Positions 43,140 through 51,690 of a DNA stretch of 64,000 nt are shown here, one piece after another (positions within the stretch are counted from its first letter, which is position 1; every line of letters starts with the position of its first letter). This DNA comes from Prorocentrum cordatum (Eukaryota; Sar; Dinophyceae; Prorocentrales; Prorocentraceae). The stretch lies in NCBI GenBank assembly GCA_963575745.1, contig CAUYUJ010022059.1, forward strand, positions 1,345,331 to 1,409,330. The letters run 5' to 3'. The notes under the pieces were generated by a model. It made no database searches. It saw nothing but the letters and a program-made list of their open reading frames with translations, and had not been told where the DNA came from. The position numbers were made by a program, and so were the translations under genes.

Positions 43140-44631
43140 GCTCGCCCATCAACCTGCACATGTGTGCAGGAGGGGAGCCTGCTTCGACCCACCTCCGATA
43201 CCTCTTAGCAGCAGAATTTGCCAATCTCCTCAACGTGTCCTTCTCATGACCTGGAATGGAGCGCTTGCCTATCATCAGGACCTGCGCTCCGTCTGCCATG
43301 TACCTTGTGATGTCGTCCTGGGAGAGCGTCGTCTTGATCCAGTGGGTCAACCTCAGGAGGTACGCCAGGTCGCTCTCCACGGCGGTACTTTTGCCCGTAG
43401 CACCTACGGCAACAGTGTACTGCCAGCAGATAACACAAATTGTACCTTCATCTGCGACGATCCCTAGAGACAAGAGACGATCGCAATTCCGACATCGCGC
43501 GATATCATGCTGGATATCCTCTGGGGCCCCGTGAATCGCGAGGTGTTCACGGGATCCCCAGCGAGTGTCACGACCACTAGCGAGAACGCGGCCGATCTGA
43601 TCCATGGCATCGCGGTTGATCTCGGCGGTGGGACGGGAGGCGATCGATCGGCTCATTCCCTCGATCTCGATCCTAGACAATCTTTCCCCTGGCAGTCCTA
43701 CGCGCTCGGTCGCGTCGTCGTCCGCGGCGTCAGTATCACCATGACATACGTTTTCTGTACGGATACGGTTAGCCTCTACCTGCAAGGCGGCCTCATTGTC
43801 GCCCTCCTCGCGGTCGATCCCCTTCTGCTCGGCTATGATCCGTGCCATGGTTTCTTCATCTGGAGCTGCGGAAGCAACGCTACCTGGGTCCTGGGGAATA
43901 TCCTGCCCCGCGCCTGGATCCTCCTGATGCGGCGCGGCAGGTGTTTCCACCAGCTCCCTCCATACGGGGAAGCCTGGGTTGCCAAATGTCTGGATACAAT
44001 GTGTGCATAGATCGCGCAACGTCTTGAGTGCAGGAATGCTGTCCAGCAATATGATTTGGTACACTGTAGAAATCCATTGAAAGACACCTGTAGTCGACTC
44101 CTCGATGACCTCTGGGTCCAGGTAGTGCACCATCTTTTTGAAGAAGCTATCCGCACTGCAAATCGGTAAGTCACGTGCCCATTTGTGGGTATGGTTGTAA
44201 TCCATATAGTATGTCTCTGAATTGCATGTTTTGGATCCAAATTGCGTGTGGAATCGTAAGTATGAATCTATCGTTTCCATTGCAATTTTGTCCCTGCCAG
44301 TGTGTACATCAATGATTCGTTTCATCTGTATCATAGGTGAATCCACCAATAACTCCGACGTCCAGCGGTCTATGCAGTGGTCGTAGGCTTGCTTGATCCA
44401 TATTGCATCCTCGTCTGGGTCGTAGTCGGGATGGTTGAGGAAGTCCCCTGGCGGGTCGATGATGTTATCAAGGATGCTCGGGCCGACGTCCCCATCAGCC
44501 TGGATCTCTGCTGATAAATCTGCCCTCATGGTATGATTCGCTGCTGTCTCCTCGTCTGTGAGTGGGATGTTCGATATATCCACGATGACAGTAACCAGAG
44601 GCTCAGTAGATTGGCCTGCCTTTTGTTGGGA
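43078..44631 (-). CDS. Accessory ORF E of the 20.5-kb element, zinc-ribbon-like
   Basis: About 500 residues, in frame with the preceding ORF across a single TGA (44632-44634). The first in-frame GTG/ATG codons are at 44583 and later. Acidic N-terminus, then HTHKWARDLPICSADSFF, a Pro-rich ELVETPAAP linker encoding a GAAA hairpin, a long charged stretch and CRNCDRLLSLGIVADEG ending in ICVICW: two CxxC pairs separated by about 20 residues, as in zinc ribbons. It ends in a basic helix-rich region (RRLANSAAKRYRRWVEAG). The ribbon might bind nucleic acid; no family identified. Confidence 0.55.
   Translation of the reverse strand, partial: SQQKAGQSTEPLVTVIVDISNIPLTDEETAANHTMRADLSAEIQADGDVGPSILDNIIDPPGDFLNHPDYDPDEDAIWIKQAYDHCIDRWTSELLVDSPMIQMKRIIDVHTGRDKIAMETIDSYLRFHTQFGSKTCNSETYYMDYNHTHKWARDLPICSADSFFKKMVHYLDPEVIEESTTGVFQWISTVYQIILLDSIPALKTLRDLCTHCIQTFGNPGFPVWRELVETPAAPHQEDPGAGQDIPQDPGSVASAAPDEETMARIIAEQKGIDREEGDNEAALQVEANRIRTENVCHGDTDAADDDATERVGLPGERLSRIEIEGMSRSIASRPTAEINRDAMDQIGRVLASGRDTRWGSREHLAIHGAPEDIQHDIARCRNCDRLLSLGIVADEGTICVICWQYTVAVGATGKSTAVESDLAYLLRLTHWIKTTLSQDDITRYMADGAQVLMIGKRSIPGHEKDTLRRLANSAAKRYRRWVEAGSPPAHMCRLMGEREDDRPLYHPYCKPRSAFPA
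43937..43954 (-). repeat. 18-nt hairpin GCTGGTG-GAAA-CACCTGC
   Basis: Inner stem GGTG/CACC, loop GAAA. Encodes Leu-Val-Glu-Thr-Pro-Ala in ORF E. Confidence 0.75.
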
Positions 44632-45501
44632 TCAATCGTCTGTTGTAATAGGATCCTCGGCAGGTGTGGCCACCAGCTCGTCGGGATCGGGTGTCCGAGG
44701 GGCGGGGCGTCTGGTCGGCGCACGTGGGATACGTGGCTTATAAATGCTCGGCGTTCCAAGATATGGTAGATCACCAGGAAGTTTATGTTGCTGTATTTGG
44801 TCGCGGCATGAAGATGGACCTTCCAGTGCGATATTCATCTGCGTCGGGTCGATGTCGGTACGCATTGGCAAAGCGAAGACAACACCCTTGAGAGGCATGT
44901 TTCTGTCATTGTACCATATGTTTGCCCATCGTAAACCGTAGTTGAGAATAGGTACTTGTACCGCAAAGATCTTGTCGAAGACGCCGAAATGAATAATTGG
45001 TCCATAAATGTGGCCCTTGTTCATGAGCACCTTGGTTTTGTGGTCGCCTTTGGGGTAGTGATTGTCGTAATGATAACAATTGGTAGACCCCCAATTCTCA
45101 GTGACAATGAAGTCCCCTATGCGAACATGATTACATATAGACCGACGATCCCAACCTTTCTGCGTGATCTTTGATGCAACCGGTCGAAAGGCCTCTCGGC
45201 AGTATGACACGGCTATCAATCATTCTTTATCCTTTGTGTTGTGCCCGCAACTGTCAATCATAGCACGGACCACCGTTTCATCCAAAGCATCGGCGTCAGA
45301 TGCACGGCCAGCAGGGGTCGCCCCCAGCTGAGGGGCGATCGGTCGCTGAGCCGATGATGCTGATGCGGACGGCGTCTTTGGTTGCTGATCCGTGTCTTGT
45401 TCCATGTCAGTTGGTGCAATCCCGGGTGGATCCTCGATCATCTCTGTCCCAGGACGAACAGCACAAATTTCGCATTTGCTCAATGGTTGTCTCGCGGCCA
45501 A
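44632..45501 (-). CDS. Accessory ORF D of the 20.5-kb element, unknown function, one in-frame TGA
   Basis: Two same-frame pieces, 45501-45220 and 45219-44632, are separated only by TGA (45220-45222). The first is low-complexity and acidic (PGIAPTDMEQDTDQQPKTP) with a GCGA hairpin. The second is a folded-looking piece (YCREAFRPVASKITQKGWD, HVRIGDFIVTENWGSTNCY, HIYGPIIHFGVFDKIFAV, NYGLRWANIWYNDRNMP) ending in a Pro/Thr linker with a GCCA hairpin. No family recognised. The frame overlaps the end of ORF C by about 95 bp. Confidence 0.5.
44660..44677 (-). repeat. 18-nt hairpin GCTGGTG-GCCA-CACCTGC
   Basis: Inner stem GGTG/CACC, loop GCCA. Encodes Leu-Val-Ala-Thr-Pro-Ala in ORF D. Confidence 0.7.
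45311..45328 (-). repeat. 18-nt hairpin GCTGGGG-GCGA-CCCCTGC
   Basis: Inner stem GGGG/CCCC, loop GCGA; the G:C pair replaces the T:A pair of the copies at 43937 and 44660. Encodes Leu-Gly-Ala-Thr-Pro-Ala. Confidence 0.75.
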
Positions 45502-46717
45502 TGGCGGGTAGACCCAAGTGGGGCCCTCCGGCCATATCTGCCAGATCGTGCTCGTGGCGTGGTTGGAGACGGCGAATTGAAATGACCGCGGCGGCGAGAA
45601 CCACGTCTTCCGTCATAATAGCACCTTGGGCGCCCAGCCTGGCAATCTCCATGTTGATCACCAGCTCGACCTCGTTCTTGTAGCGTTTGAACTTGTATGA
45701 TTGTACCGAGGTGTGGGGATTCTTCTGGACGTTGTCTATGTATGTGCTGGAACTGAAGAATGCCTCCGCGCTCGGTGATCCATGGTAATATTTGTCTCTC
45801 TGGGAAGATGGATCGATATAGCCCTGAATAATCCCTGACTTAAGGATGCTGCGCCAAGCACGAAATGTCGTGCCATGGTGGAGGTATTTCACATCTGTCC
45901 ATCGCAGGCTTTCCCAGCCCATATTCCATGGTTTGGAGAGCGGATCGACGCAACTGTGGCCTCCAACGCATCTAATGGCAATAGCGCTGTTCCAATCGAA
46001 ACAGCTGGGGTCGCCTCCTTCGGGGATTGGTTTGGCGTATATATCGATTCGATTCTTCTGCGGGTCAATGTGCTTCTGGAACGCGCGAAGGATGAAGATC
46101 GGGTAATAATCATTCCAATCAGTATATCCGTCTGGTTCACCATCCTTTTTGAAGTGCGCGATGGCCGCATCTGTGGATGGTCCGTTGTGGCTCTTACGCT
46201 CACGGAATTTCCACTTGACCATATCTTGAAATGATTTCCAATTGCTTGGGATCTTCCACTCACGATCCGTTGTTTTCGGCCATATGTTGATACGTCAATC
46301 GTGGAATTGACTGAAATGGAACTTGTTGTAGTGGATCTCGTGGCGTAGCATCGTCGTGATGTCTTTGCTCATCCACTTAGGATCACCAAGCCACTCATCG
46401 AGTATTTCAGGGCCATAGCGTACCTCGTCGTACTGTGGGAGCGATATCCATTTCCATTCTGGGAAGCAACCAGATTGTGCGATATCGGGCGCATGAGCGA
46501 TCACACAATCGTCGCGTTGCAATTGATCGAACCGCTCCTCGTTCTGCAGGCAATCAAAGCCGTTTGTCGCGGAAGTACCCCGCAACATAGGAGGAATGCA
46601 TGGATGATGTCCACGATGCCTGCTTGGAGCTTGTACTCGCGAATAGTGCATGCATTGTCGAATGTTGGTATCTGGCTGATGTCCTCGTGCATGGACCGCT
46701 CGCAACTGTCCTGCCAT
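45407..46717 (-). CDS. Accessory ORF C of the 20.5-kb element: ADP-ribosyltransferase-like domain
   Basis: Two same-frame pieces (46717-46295 and 46222-45407) are joined across one TGA (46295-46297) and 24 codons. The second has VKYLHHGTTFRAWRSILKSG (HGT at residues 116-118 of that piece), then YYHGSPSAEAFFSSSTYID and NEVELVINMEIARLGAQG with DVVLAAAV. A [L/Y]HGT signature, a following helix ending in SG, an FFSSS strand and a final A...G...VVL block are the layout of Tpt1/KptA RNA 2'-phosphotransferases and PARP-type ADP-ribosyltransferases, which use NAD+. This is a by-eye fold-level match; the other catalytic residues are not secured. It might modify RNA or host proteins, or it may have another activity. 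The piece before it (GCFPEWKWISLPQYDEVRY) is unidentified. Confidence 0.5.
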
Positions 46718-47241
46718 GACAATATGTGTATCGTGTGTGGGGAAGGATCGTCGTCGGCAGGAGTTGCCTCCAGCTCCACCGCATCTAAGTCAGTTTCGTC
46801 GTCGGGGGTCGGGACTGACTCGGCTGTCGGCAGTGGGTCTGGTGGCGATTGATCAGCTGGCGTGCTAATCGGAAGCTGTCCAGTCGGTAATGGCTCTAGT
46901 ACAGATATCGGTTGCGGGCCAGGCTGCAATGGTTCAGGCAATGGGCCTGGTGGCGCTGGCTGCTCCACCTCAACCGCCGCGCGCCATAAGGCAGTTGGGA
47001 CATCGGGACCGAGTCCTAATGCAACCCGGTCCAAGGTATTCTGTCTGAAGAAAGCTTCGCATGCTATAATAACCTGTTGATTGTCGGCACTAGGGAAAAC
47101 ACGATGAGAGTTCAACCTGTTGCCTTCTGCGACAAGTCGTGATTTGGTCGCGTCATCATCGCCGTCCAAGTCGGTGATCTGTTGTAGGAACTGCTCGTAC
47201 ACAGCCCAGGTAACAGCATGTGCACCTTCAACGGTTTTCAC
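46501..47241 (-). CDS. Accessory ORF B2 of the 20.5-kb element, unknown
   Basis: 246 codons, probably continuous with ORF B1 upstream (4-bp overlap, frame change at CCAAAGTGTGAAAAC). It reads VTWAVYEQFLQQITDLDGD, HRVFPSADNQQVIIACEAFF, then a Pro/Leu-rich repeat (PLPEPLQPGPQPISVLEPL) and an acidic linker (LDAVELEATPADDDPSP) with a GCAA hairpin. Its last 70 residues overlap ORF C in a different frame, and the switch to ORF C probably lies near 46560. No family recognised. Confidence 0.5.
   Translation of the reverse strand: MKTVEGAHAVTWAVYEQFLQQITDLDGDDDATKSRLVAEGNRLNSHRVFPSADNQQVIIACEAFFRQNTLDRVALGLGPDVPTALWRAAVEVEQPAPPGPLPEPLQPGPQPISVLEPLPTGQLPISTPADQSPPDPLPTAESVPTPDDETDLDAVELEATPADDDPSPHTIHILSWQDSCERSMHEDISQIPTFDNACTIREYKLQAGIVDIIHAFLLCCGVLPRQTALIACRTRSGSINCNATIV
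46757..46774 (-). repeat. 18-nt hairpin GCTGGAG-GCAA-CTCCTGC
   Basis: Inner stem GGAG/CTCC (A:T pair), loop GCAA. Encodes Leu-Glu-Ala-Thr-Pro-Ala. Confidence 0.75.
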
Positions 47242-48110
47242 ACTTTGGGGTGGAGGAGCTCTTGTTTCTCAAGTGAATCCCAAGATGCCCACGCCCCAGG
47301 ATAGTCGCTGATAAGCAAGAGAAGGTAGTTGAACAAGTCATCGTATGCATGACCGAATGGACCGTCCTGAGGAATAGCCTTGTTGGGCTCGCGGGGGTCA
47401 AGTGCTGGTGGCTGTGTCGGGAGCCCAGGGGTAGGTATGCCTGGATCACTTGTGGCTGCTGGCATTGATTTCGGCACAATACCGTCGGCGCACGATGCCA
47501 TCCAAGCACAATGAGCAATTTCACCAGCAGTCTGAGTCATCAGCGTCGTGAGGCTGAGATCTCTCTTCCATTCATTGGTTATCTTCTCTCGACAGTGAAG
47601 AGCCTCCATGATCTCTTTGGCCTGTATGTAGGCCTGCGCGCCCGTGACTGGAGTCATGATAGGAAATCTGAATGGATGCGGCTGAGATGGTAATGACTGA
47701 ATCAACGCACAGAAATTACGATAGCATGCTGCATCACAGAACTGTGTCGTAAACATCGCCAAATTGTGATTGTTCTGTTTCGCATGCCAAGCCCGAGGCG
47801 TAATTCTGTCATACACATCTACCCAATGATCGGATGGAAGAACTGTAATACCACGCGGTTGCGTCGTCTTGATCAAAGCGCCCGCGTGGTAATCGAAGTT
47901 CGGGTGTACGCCCCATTGTGCCGCTTTGCCTGGCCCCATGACCGTAGGGCAACGGAAGTACTGCATCACGTCAATACAAAGTGATAAATCCACTTGTACG
48001 TGCACTGGCATAAGCGTCGGGACGCTACCTTCACATTCCATCTTGACGAGCTCGCGCACGGGAGAAGGAGCACGATCCTCATGGGTTTGCACATGCAATA
48101 TCGCTTGCAC
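47238..48110 (-). CDS. Accessory ORF B1 of the 20.5-kb element, unknown
   Basis: 290 codons, starting 32 bp inside the preceding ORF in another frame. Reads VQVDLSLCIDVMQYFRCP, HPNFDYHAGALIKTTQPRG, VYDRITPRAWHAKQNNHN, MFTTQFCDAACYRNFCAL and HCAWMASCADGIVPK. Cys and His are frequent but in no pattern I recognise. Arg-Ala-Trp-His-Ala-Lys-Gln near the middle is reminiscent of ART-type text in dinoflagellate proteins, but that is not sufficient for a call. Confidence 0.5.
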   Translation of the reverse strand: MQAILHVQTHEDRAPSPVRELVKMECEGSVPTLMPVHVQVDLSLCIDVMQYFRCPTVMGPGKAAQWGVHPNFDYHAGALIKTTQPRGITVLPSDHWVDVYDRITPRAWHAKQNNHNLAMFTTQFCDAACYRNFCALIQSLPSQPHPFRFPIMTPVTGAQAYIQAKEIMEALHCREKITNEWKRDLSLTTLMTQTAGEIAHCAWMASCADGIVPKSMPAATSDPGIPTPGLPTQPPALDPREPNKAIPQDGPFGHAYDDLFNYLLLLISDYPGAWASWDSLEKQELLHPKV

Positions 48111-51100
48111 TCCAGACCACCATGGCGTTGATGCCTCTGCAGTAATGCCTCTGTTTCACGAATGCAGGAAAGTCATTAGCCCAATACGCCCAGGTGACCT
48201 CATTCAATTTTCGCCACTCTTTGATAGAAACATTGTCGTTCATCATCATCAGGCCCCTGGCATTGCGGATCATTGTGATCATATTGCGTTGCTCGAAAGT
48301 AGACTCGAACTGGTTTGCGGGGATAGCTGTGATACGGGCCTCCTGTGCCTGCGTACGCTGATCACGAGGATGCGCCATATCACAGCGGGCGTCGCCACCA
48401 ACCTCTGGCAATAGAATGCAGTCCTGGCCAATCGGCGCGTCGTTCTGTTTGAACCATTCTTTGTAATTGCCAAAGGAGAATGCCCACATCATGATGTCGT
48501 CGCGGATAATGGTCGACAAGTGCTCGAGGGTAGCGCCACCCATGCATTCCGCACGATTGAGGCACGGCATGAATAAAAGTACGAGGCCAACAGTTGACGC
48601 TTCAGCCAGAGCGTCTCGCTTTTGTGGGCTGTTGAGCTCGTCGATGCCGTGGCTGGGGTACTTCTTGTGCTTGGCAGTCTTGGATCCCTTCTTGGGGTGC
48701 ATGATCCATGTCGAGTCCGCGTGCAAATTTGTCCATTTGTATGCGTGCCCTGACGGGCCAAAGGCATGATGTAGAAGAAGTCCCAGATCCTCCTGTATGA
48801 GTGAATGCCATCCGTTGTCTGAAAGGAGAGTAGAAACCAAACGACCACCACAAAACGCGCTGTATTTTGCTTGTGCAAGCTCGAGTGGATCAATATCATT
48901 ACCAGGAGTAAGACCAGGGTCAACCACGGTAGGGGTCTCGCCTATGAATACAGAGCCCCCGTCGTATGGTTGCCAACGATAAGTACTCGTCACATTCTCG
49001 TCGTACTCTGGTAGGGTCTTCCAGCCGTCTGGGTGTTCGGATGGTGTTGCCACCTTCTTGGGGCATGATCCGATACCTCCAAATCCTCCGCGCGCAGTCA
49101 ACCACGCACTGAGCTTGCGGCGGAATTTGCTTGTCTGGGTAAGATCGGAGAACGCCCTCATCTCGGTGACAAGGTTATCTTCGACAACGTGGCCAAGATG
49201 TCCAGGAGTATCTGAAGTCCTGGCCATGCCAGGTGGACGCACGGGTAATTTGACCGCAGCGCGATCAAGTTTAGGAGCGTAGCTGGGAGTTGTCAATCCA
49301 TTACTGTATGCATCATGAGGCGCACAGAGTCCAGATCCGTAAAAGTATTTTGTGCCCTGAACGCTGTCCTCGGCGTATTGCCCAAGAAATGTACTGCCAA
49401 CTTTTGACCAATCGTTATGCATCATCACCCACTCCGTCTTCAATACCACTGTCGTGAGCTCCATTGGTGGGCGCTTGCGGTGTGAGCCTGGCGTCACCGC
49501 ATGCAGATGATCACGCAAGCCACGAACGTTTTCTCGGATAGAAGAATTGCGTGTGAAGAGGCTGGAGATCATGCACGTGGCTCTGATGAAAGATATACAT
49601 GGCGTAGCCGTGGTCGCACTGTACTCGTAGTTGGCGTTGCCGCCGACTCCTCCACCAACTTCGCCGATCCAACTCTTCACGTCAGCGGACGCGGAGCGGG
49701 CAACTTCGACAATAGTGGATTCTTCGGGTACACGGAGATCAAACTCTGCACTGCGATCAGCACGCCGATGATGTACATATGCAAAGCCACCTTCGGGATC
49801 ACGAGGACGGCCAGTTTGAGCGTGGTACGTGCAGCCCACGCGGTCATCGTCCTTGGCGTTCGGGTCGTACTCGGCGTCGTAGCCGATGGGCCAGCCGACG
49901 AGGTGGAGCGGCGGTGCCTGATCCATCTCGGAGATGGGGGGATCGGGACTAGAACCGATCTCACTTGATTGCGCCTCGCGCACGGCAAACAGAATGCTGG
50001 TAAGCTTTGTAGCTCGAGTCGTAAAACTGCTGCGGCACGAACGCACAATAAGTGTCCTAGACCTCTCTGTACCATGCGGAGGTGAGGGAGAATGGCGGGG
50101 TTGTCTACCGTGCGGTGAACGTGCCCTCGATCGAGGTGTGCGCGAATCGGTGGCTGCAGCAGGAACACCGATATGGTACATGCATGCACATATGCCCTCA
50201 TGATTGGCTTGTCCAACACACATCATCCCACATTCTGATCCTACCTCGCCCCACTTCTCTTTCTCAGTAAGTAATATTTTGCATACTTCAGGACATCCAT
50301 CCAATGTTGGAGGTTCTGCGATATGAGGTAAACCATCGGGCCTCCGAGGCCCTCGTAGTGGTCTCCATGGGGTCTTTGGAGCACATTGTACCGGAGTAAC
50401 AGGGAAGATGAGTGAGTGCTCCAAGAGGTCCCTCCAGAGGTCTGCTTTCTTTGGCTCAAAACGTTTGGTCATCATATCTGCAATCTGCTCTTTTGTACCT
50501 ACATACTTGAGCTCGATATGTTCGAGTTGGCATGTCTCGCATATCCAATCCATGTTTATACGATGAGTACGATGAAGATGACGAAGTGCTGGCGTACGTC
50601 CCTTTTGGACAATCTTGATCACAACCTGGTTATCCTCGAGGACGATGAGATGTACTTTGGGAGAGCTGCTCTCCTGAGCAGGCTCTGGATCCACGTGCAA
50701 CACGGTACCCTCACGGGATATCGCGCGCCTCTTTGGAGGCATAAGTGTCTCCGTCCTCAGCGGTAGCTGCCTACGGCTAGGAGAAGATCCCCGTGTAGGG
50801 GGCGCCTTGCGAGGCGATGGCTTGCGCCTCTTCTTTTTGGCGGCCAATGTCGGACATGTCGCCGTGTCGGCGCGTCCCAGGCAGCCGAGGCAAGTATTCT
50901 TCTCTTTGCATGTGTTGGCAACCTCCACCACGGCCTCCAAGAATGAGAGTAGTGGTAGCCCCTCCAGTCGTAGTGCAGAGTCAAGAGCAACGATCTCGGA
51001 CTCTGTGGATGAGTGCGATACGACCGTTTGTTTCTTGCACACAGCATTGACAGGGAAGAGCGCGTTAGGTCCAACAAGCGCGGCGAAGACGCCGGTAGTG

Positions 51101-51690
51101 GACTTGGATGATGTAATGCAATCGGCGAACGAGGCGTCAGAGAAGAGCATGATGGACAGCTTGCCTGAAGAATCGCCGATCCATCCATGTAAACAATGAG
51201 TACGCGTCGTCTTGATGTAGCATATCAACCGATGCAGACGTTTATCACACGTGGTGTTCCATGTGGTAATCTCTCTGGCTAGCTTACATACTGGATGTAA
51301 AAGATCGAAAAGACAGCAACGTGCCAGGTAGAGAACCTTCATCAATACACTCGCCGCGTCGGAGTAGTCGGACTCAGTGAAGGAGATGTCCTCGATGCCG
51401 GGAGTCTCGGCGTCGGGTGGGTCATCGCATGTGACTGTCGTTGATTCTGTCGTAGTGGAAGGATTGTCGACTGATCTAGCTGGGCTGGATGATCGTGGCC
51501 GTGCGTTAAGCACGCTAGTGGGTCTTGCGACCGACCCGGAGGAGCTAGGCGATTTGGATCGCGAAGTCCTCGGCGAGTCGGATCGTTTCCGACGTGACCC
51601 TGGTCCCTGGGCGCGCTTGGAAGCGCATTCCAGGTGCCGTTCAATACACTGATCAGTAAAACCAAGCATGTCATGTCGAATCCCACCAGC
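48079..51690 (-). CDS. copia RNase H with a 790-residue C-terminal extension
   Basis: 1196 codons. Residues 1-15 (MLGFTDQCIERHLEC) still belong to the RT connection. The RNase H has FSDASFADCITSSKSTTG (Asp178), SSTESEIVAL (Glu223) and VLEDNQVVIKIVQ (Asp346), then HRINMDWICETCQ and TKEQIADMMTKRF at about 404. Between Glu223 and Asp346 a Lys/Arg/Ser-rich insert of about 90 residues is unusual for copia. Residues 405-1196 continue without a stop: an RS/Pro-rich part, YDPNAKDDDRVGCTYHAQ, WIMHPKKGSKTAKHKKYPS and ATLEHLSTIIRDDIMMWAF, none recognised. The extension is not part of normal copia and leads into the accessory ORFs. The 5' boundary is the satellite insertion at about 51.7 kb. Confidence 0.8.
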   Translation of the reverse strand, partial: AGGIRHDMLGFTDQCIERHLECASKRAQGPGSRRKRSDSPRTSRSKSPSSSGSVARPTSVLNARPRSSSPARSVDNPSTTTESTTVTCDDPPDAETPGIEDISFTESDYSDAASVLMKVLYLARCCLFDLLHPVCKLAREITTWNTTCDKRLHRLICYIKTTRTHCLHGWIGDSSGKLSIMLFSDASFADCITSSKSTTGVFAALVGPNALFPVNAVCKKQTVVSHSSTESEIVALDSALRLEGLPLLSFLEAVVEVANTCKEKNTCLGCLGRADTATCPTLAAKKKRRKPSPRKAPPTRGSSPSRRQLPLRTETLMPPKRRAISREGTVLHVDPEPAQESSSPKVHLIVLEDNQVVIKIVQKGRTPALRHLHRTHRINMDWICETCQLEHIELKYVGTKEQIADMMTKRFEPKKADLWRDLLEHSLIFPVTPVQCAPKTPWRPLRGPRRPDGLPHIAEPPTLDGCPEVCKILLTEKEKWGEVGSECGMMCVGQANHEGICACMYHIGVPAAATDSRTPRSRARSPHGRQPRHSPSPPHGTERSRTLIVRSCRSSFTTRATKLTSILFAVREAQSSEIGSSPDPPISEMDQAPPLHLVGWPIGYDAEYDPNAKDDDRVGCTYHAQTGRPRDPEGGFAYVHHRRADRSAEFDLRVPEESTIVEVARSASADVKSWIGEVGGGVGGNANYEYSATTATPCISFIRATCMISSLFTRNSSIRENVRGLRDHLHAVTPGSHRKRPPMELTTVVLKTEWVMMHNDWSKVGSTFLGQYAEDSVQGTKYFYGSGLCAPHDAYSNGLTTPSYAPKLDRAAVKLPVRPPGMARTSDTPGHLGHVVEDNLVTEMRAFSDLTQTSKFRRKLSAWLTARGGFGGIGSCPKKVATPSEHPDGWKTLPEYDENVTSTYRWQPYDGGSVFIGETPTVVDPGLTPGNDIDPLELAQAKYSAFCGGRLVSTLLSDNGWHSLIQEDLGLLLHHAFGPSGHAYKWTNLHADSTWIMHPKKGSKTAKHKKYPSHGIDELNSPQKRDALAEASTVGLVLLFMPCLNRAECMGGATLEHLSTIIRDDIMMWAFSFGNYKEWFKQNDAPIGQDCILLPEVGGDARCDMAHPRDQRTQAQEARITAIPANQFESTFEQRNMITMIRNARGLMMMNDNVSIKEWRKLNEVTWAYWANDFPAFVKQRHYCRGINAMVVWSASDIACANP

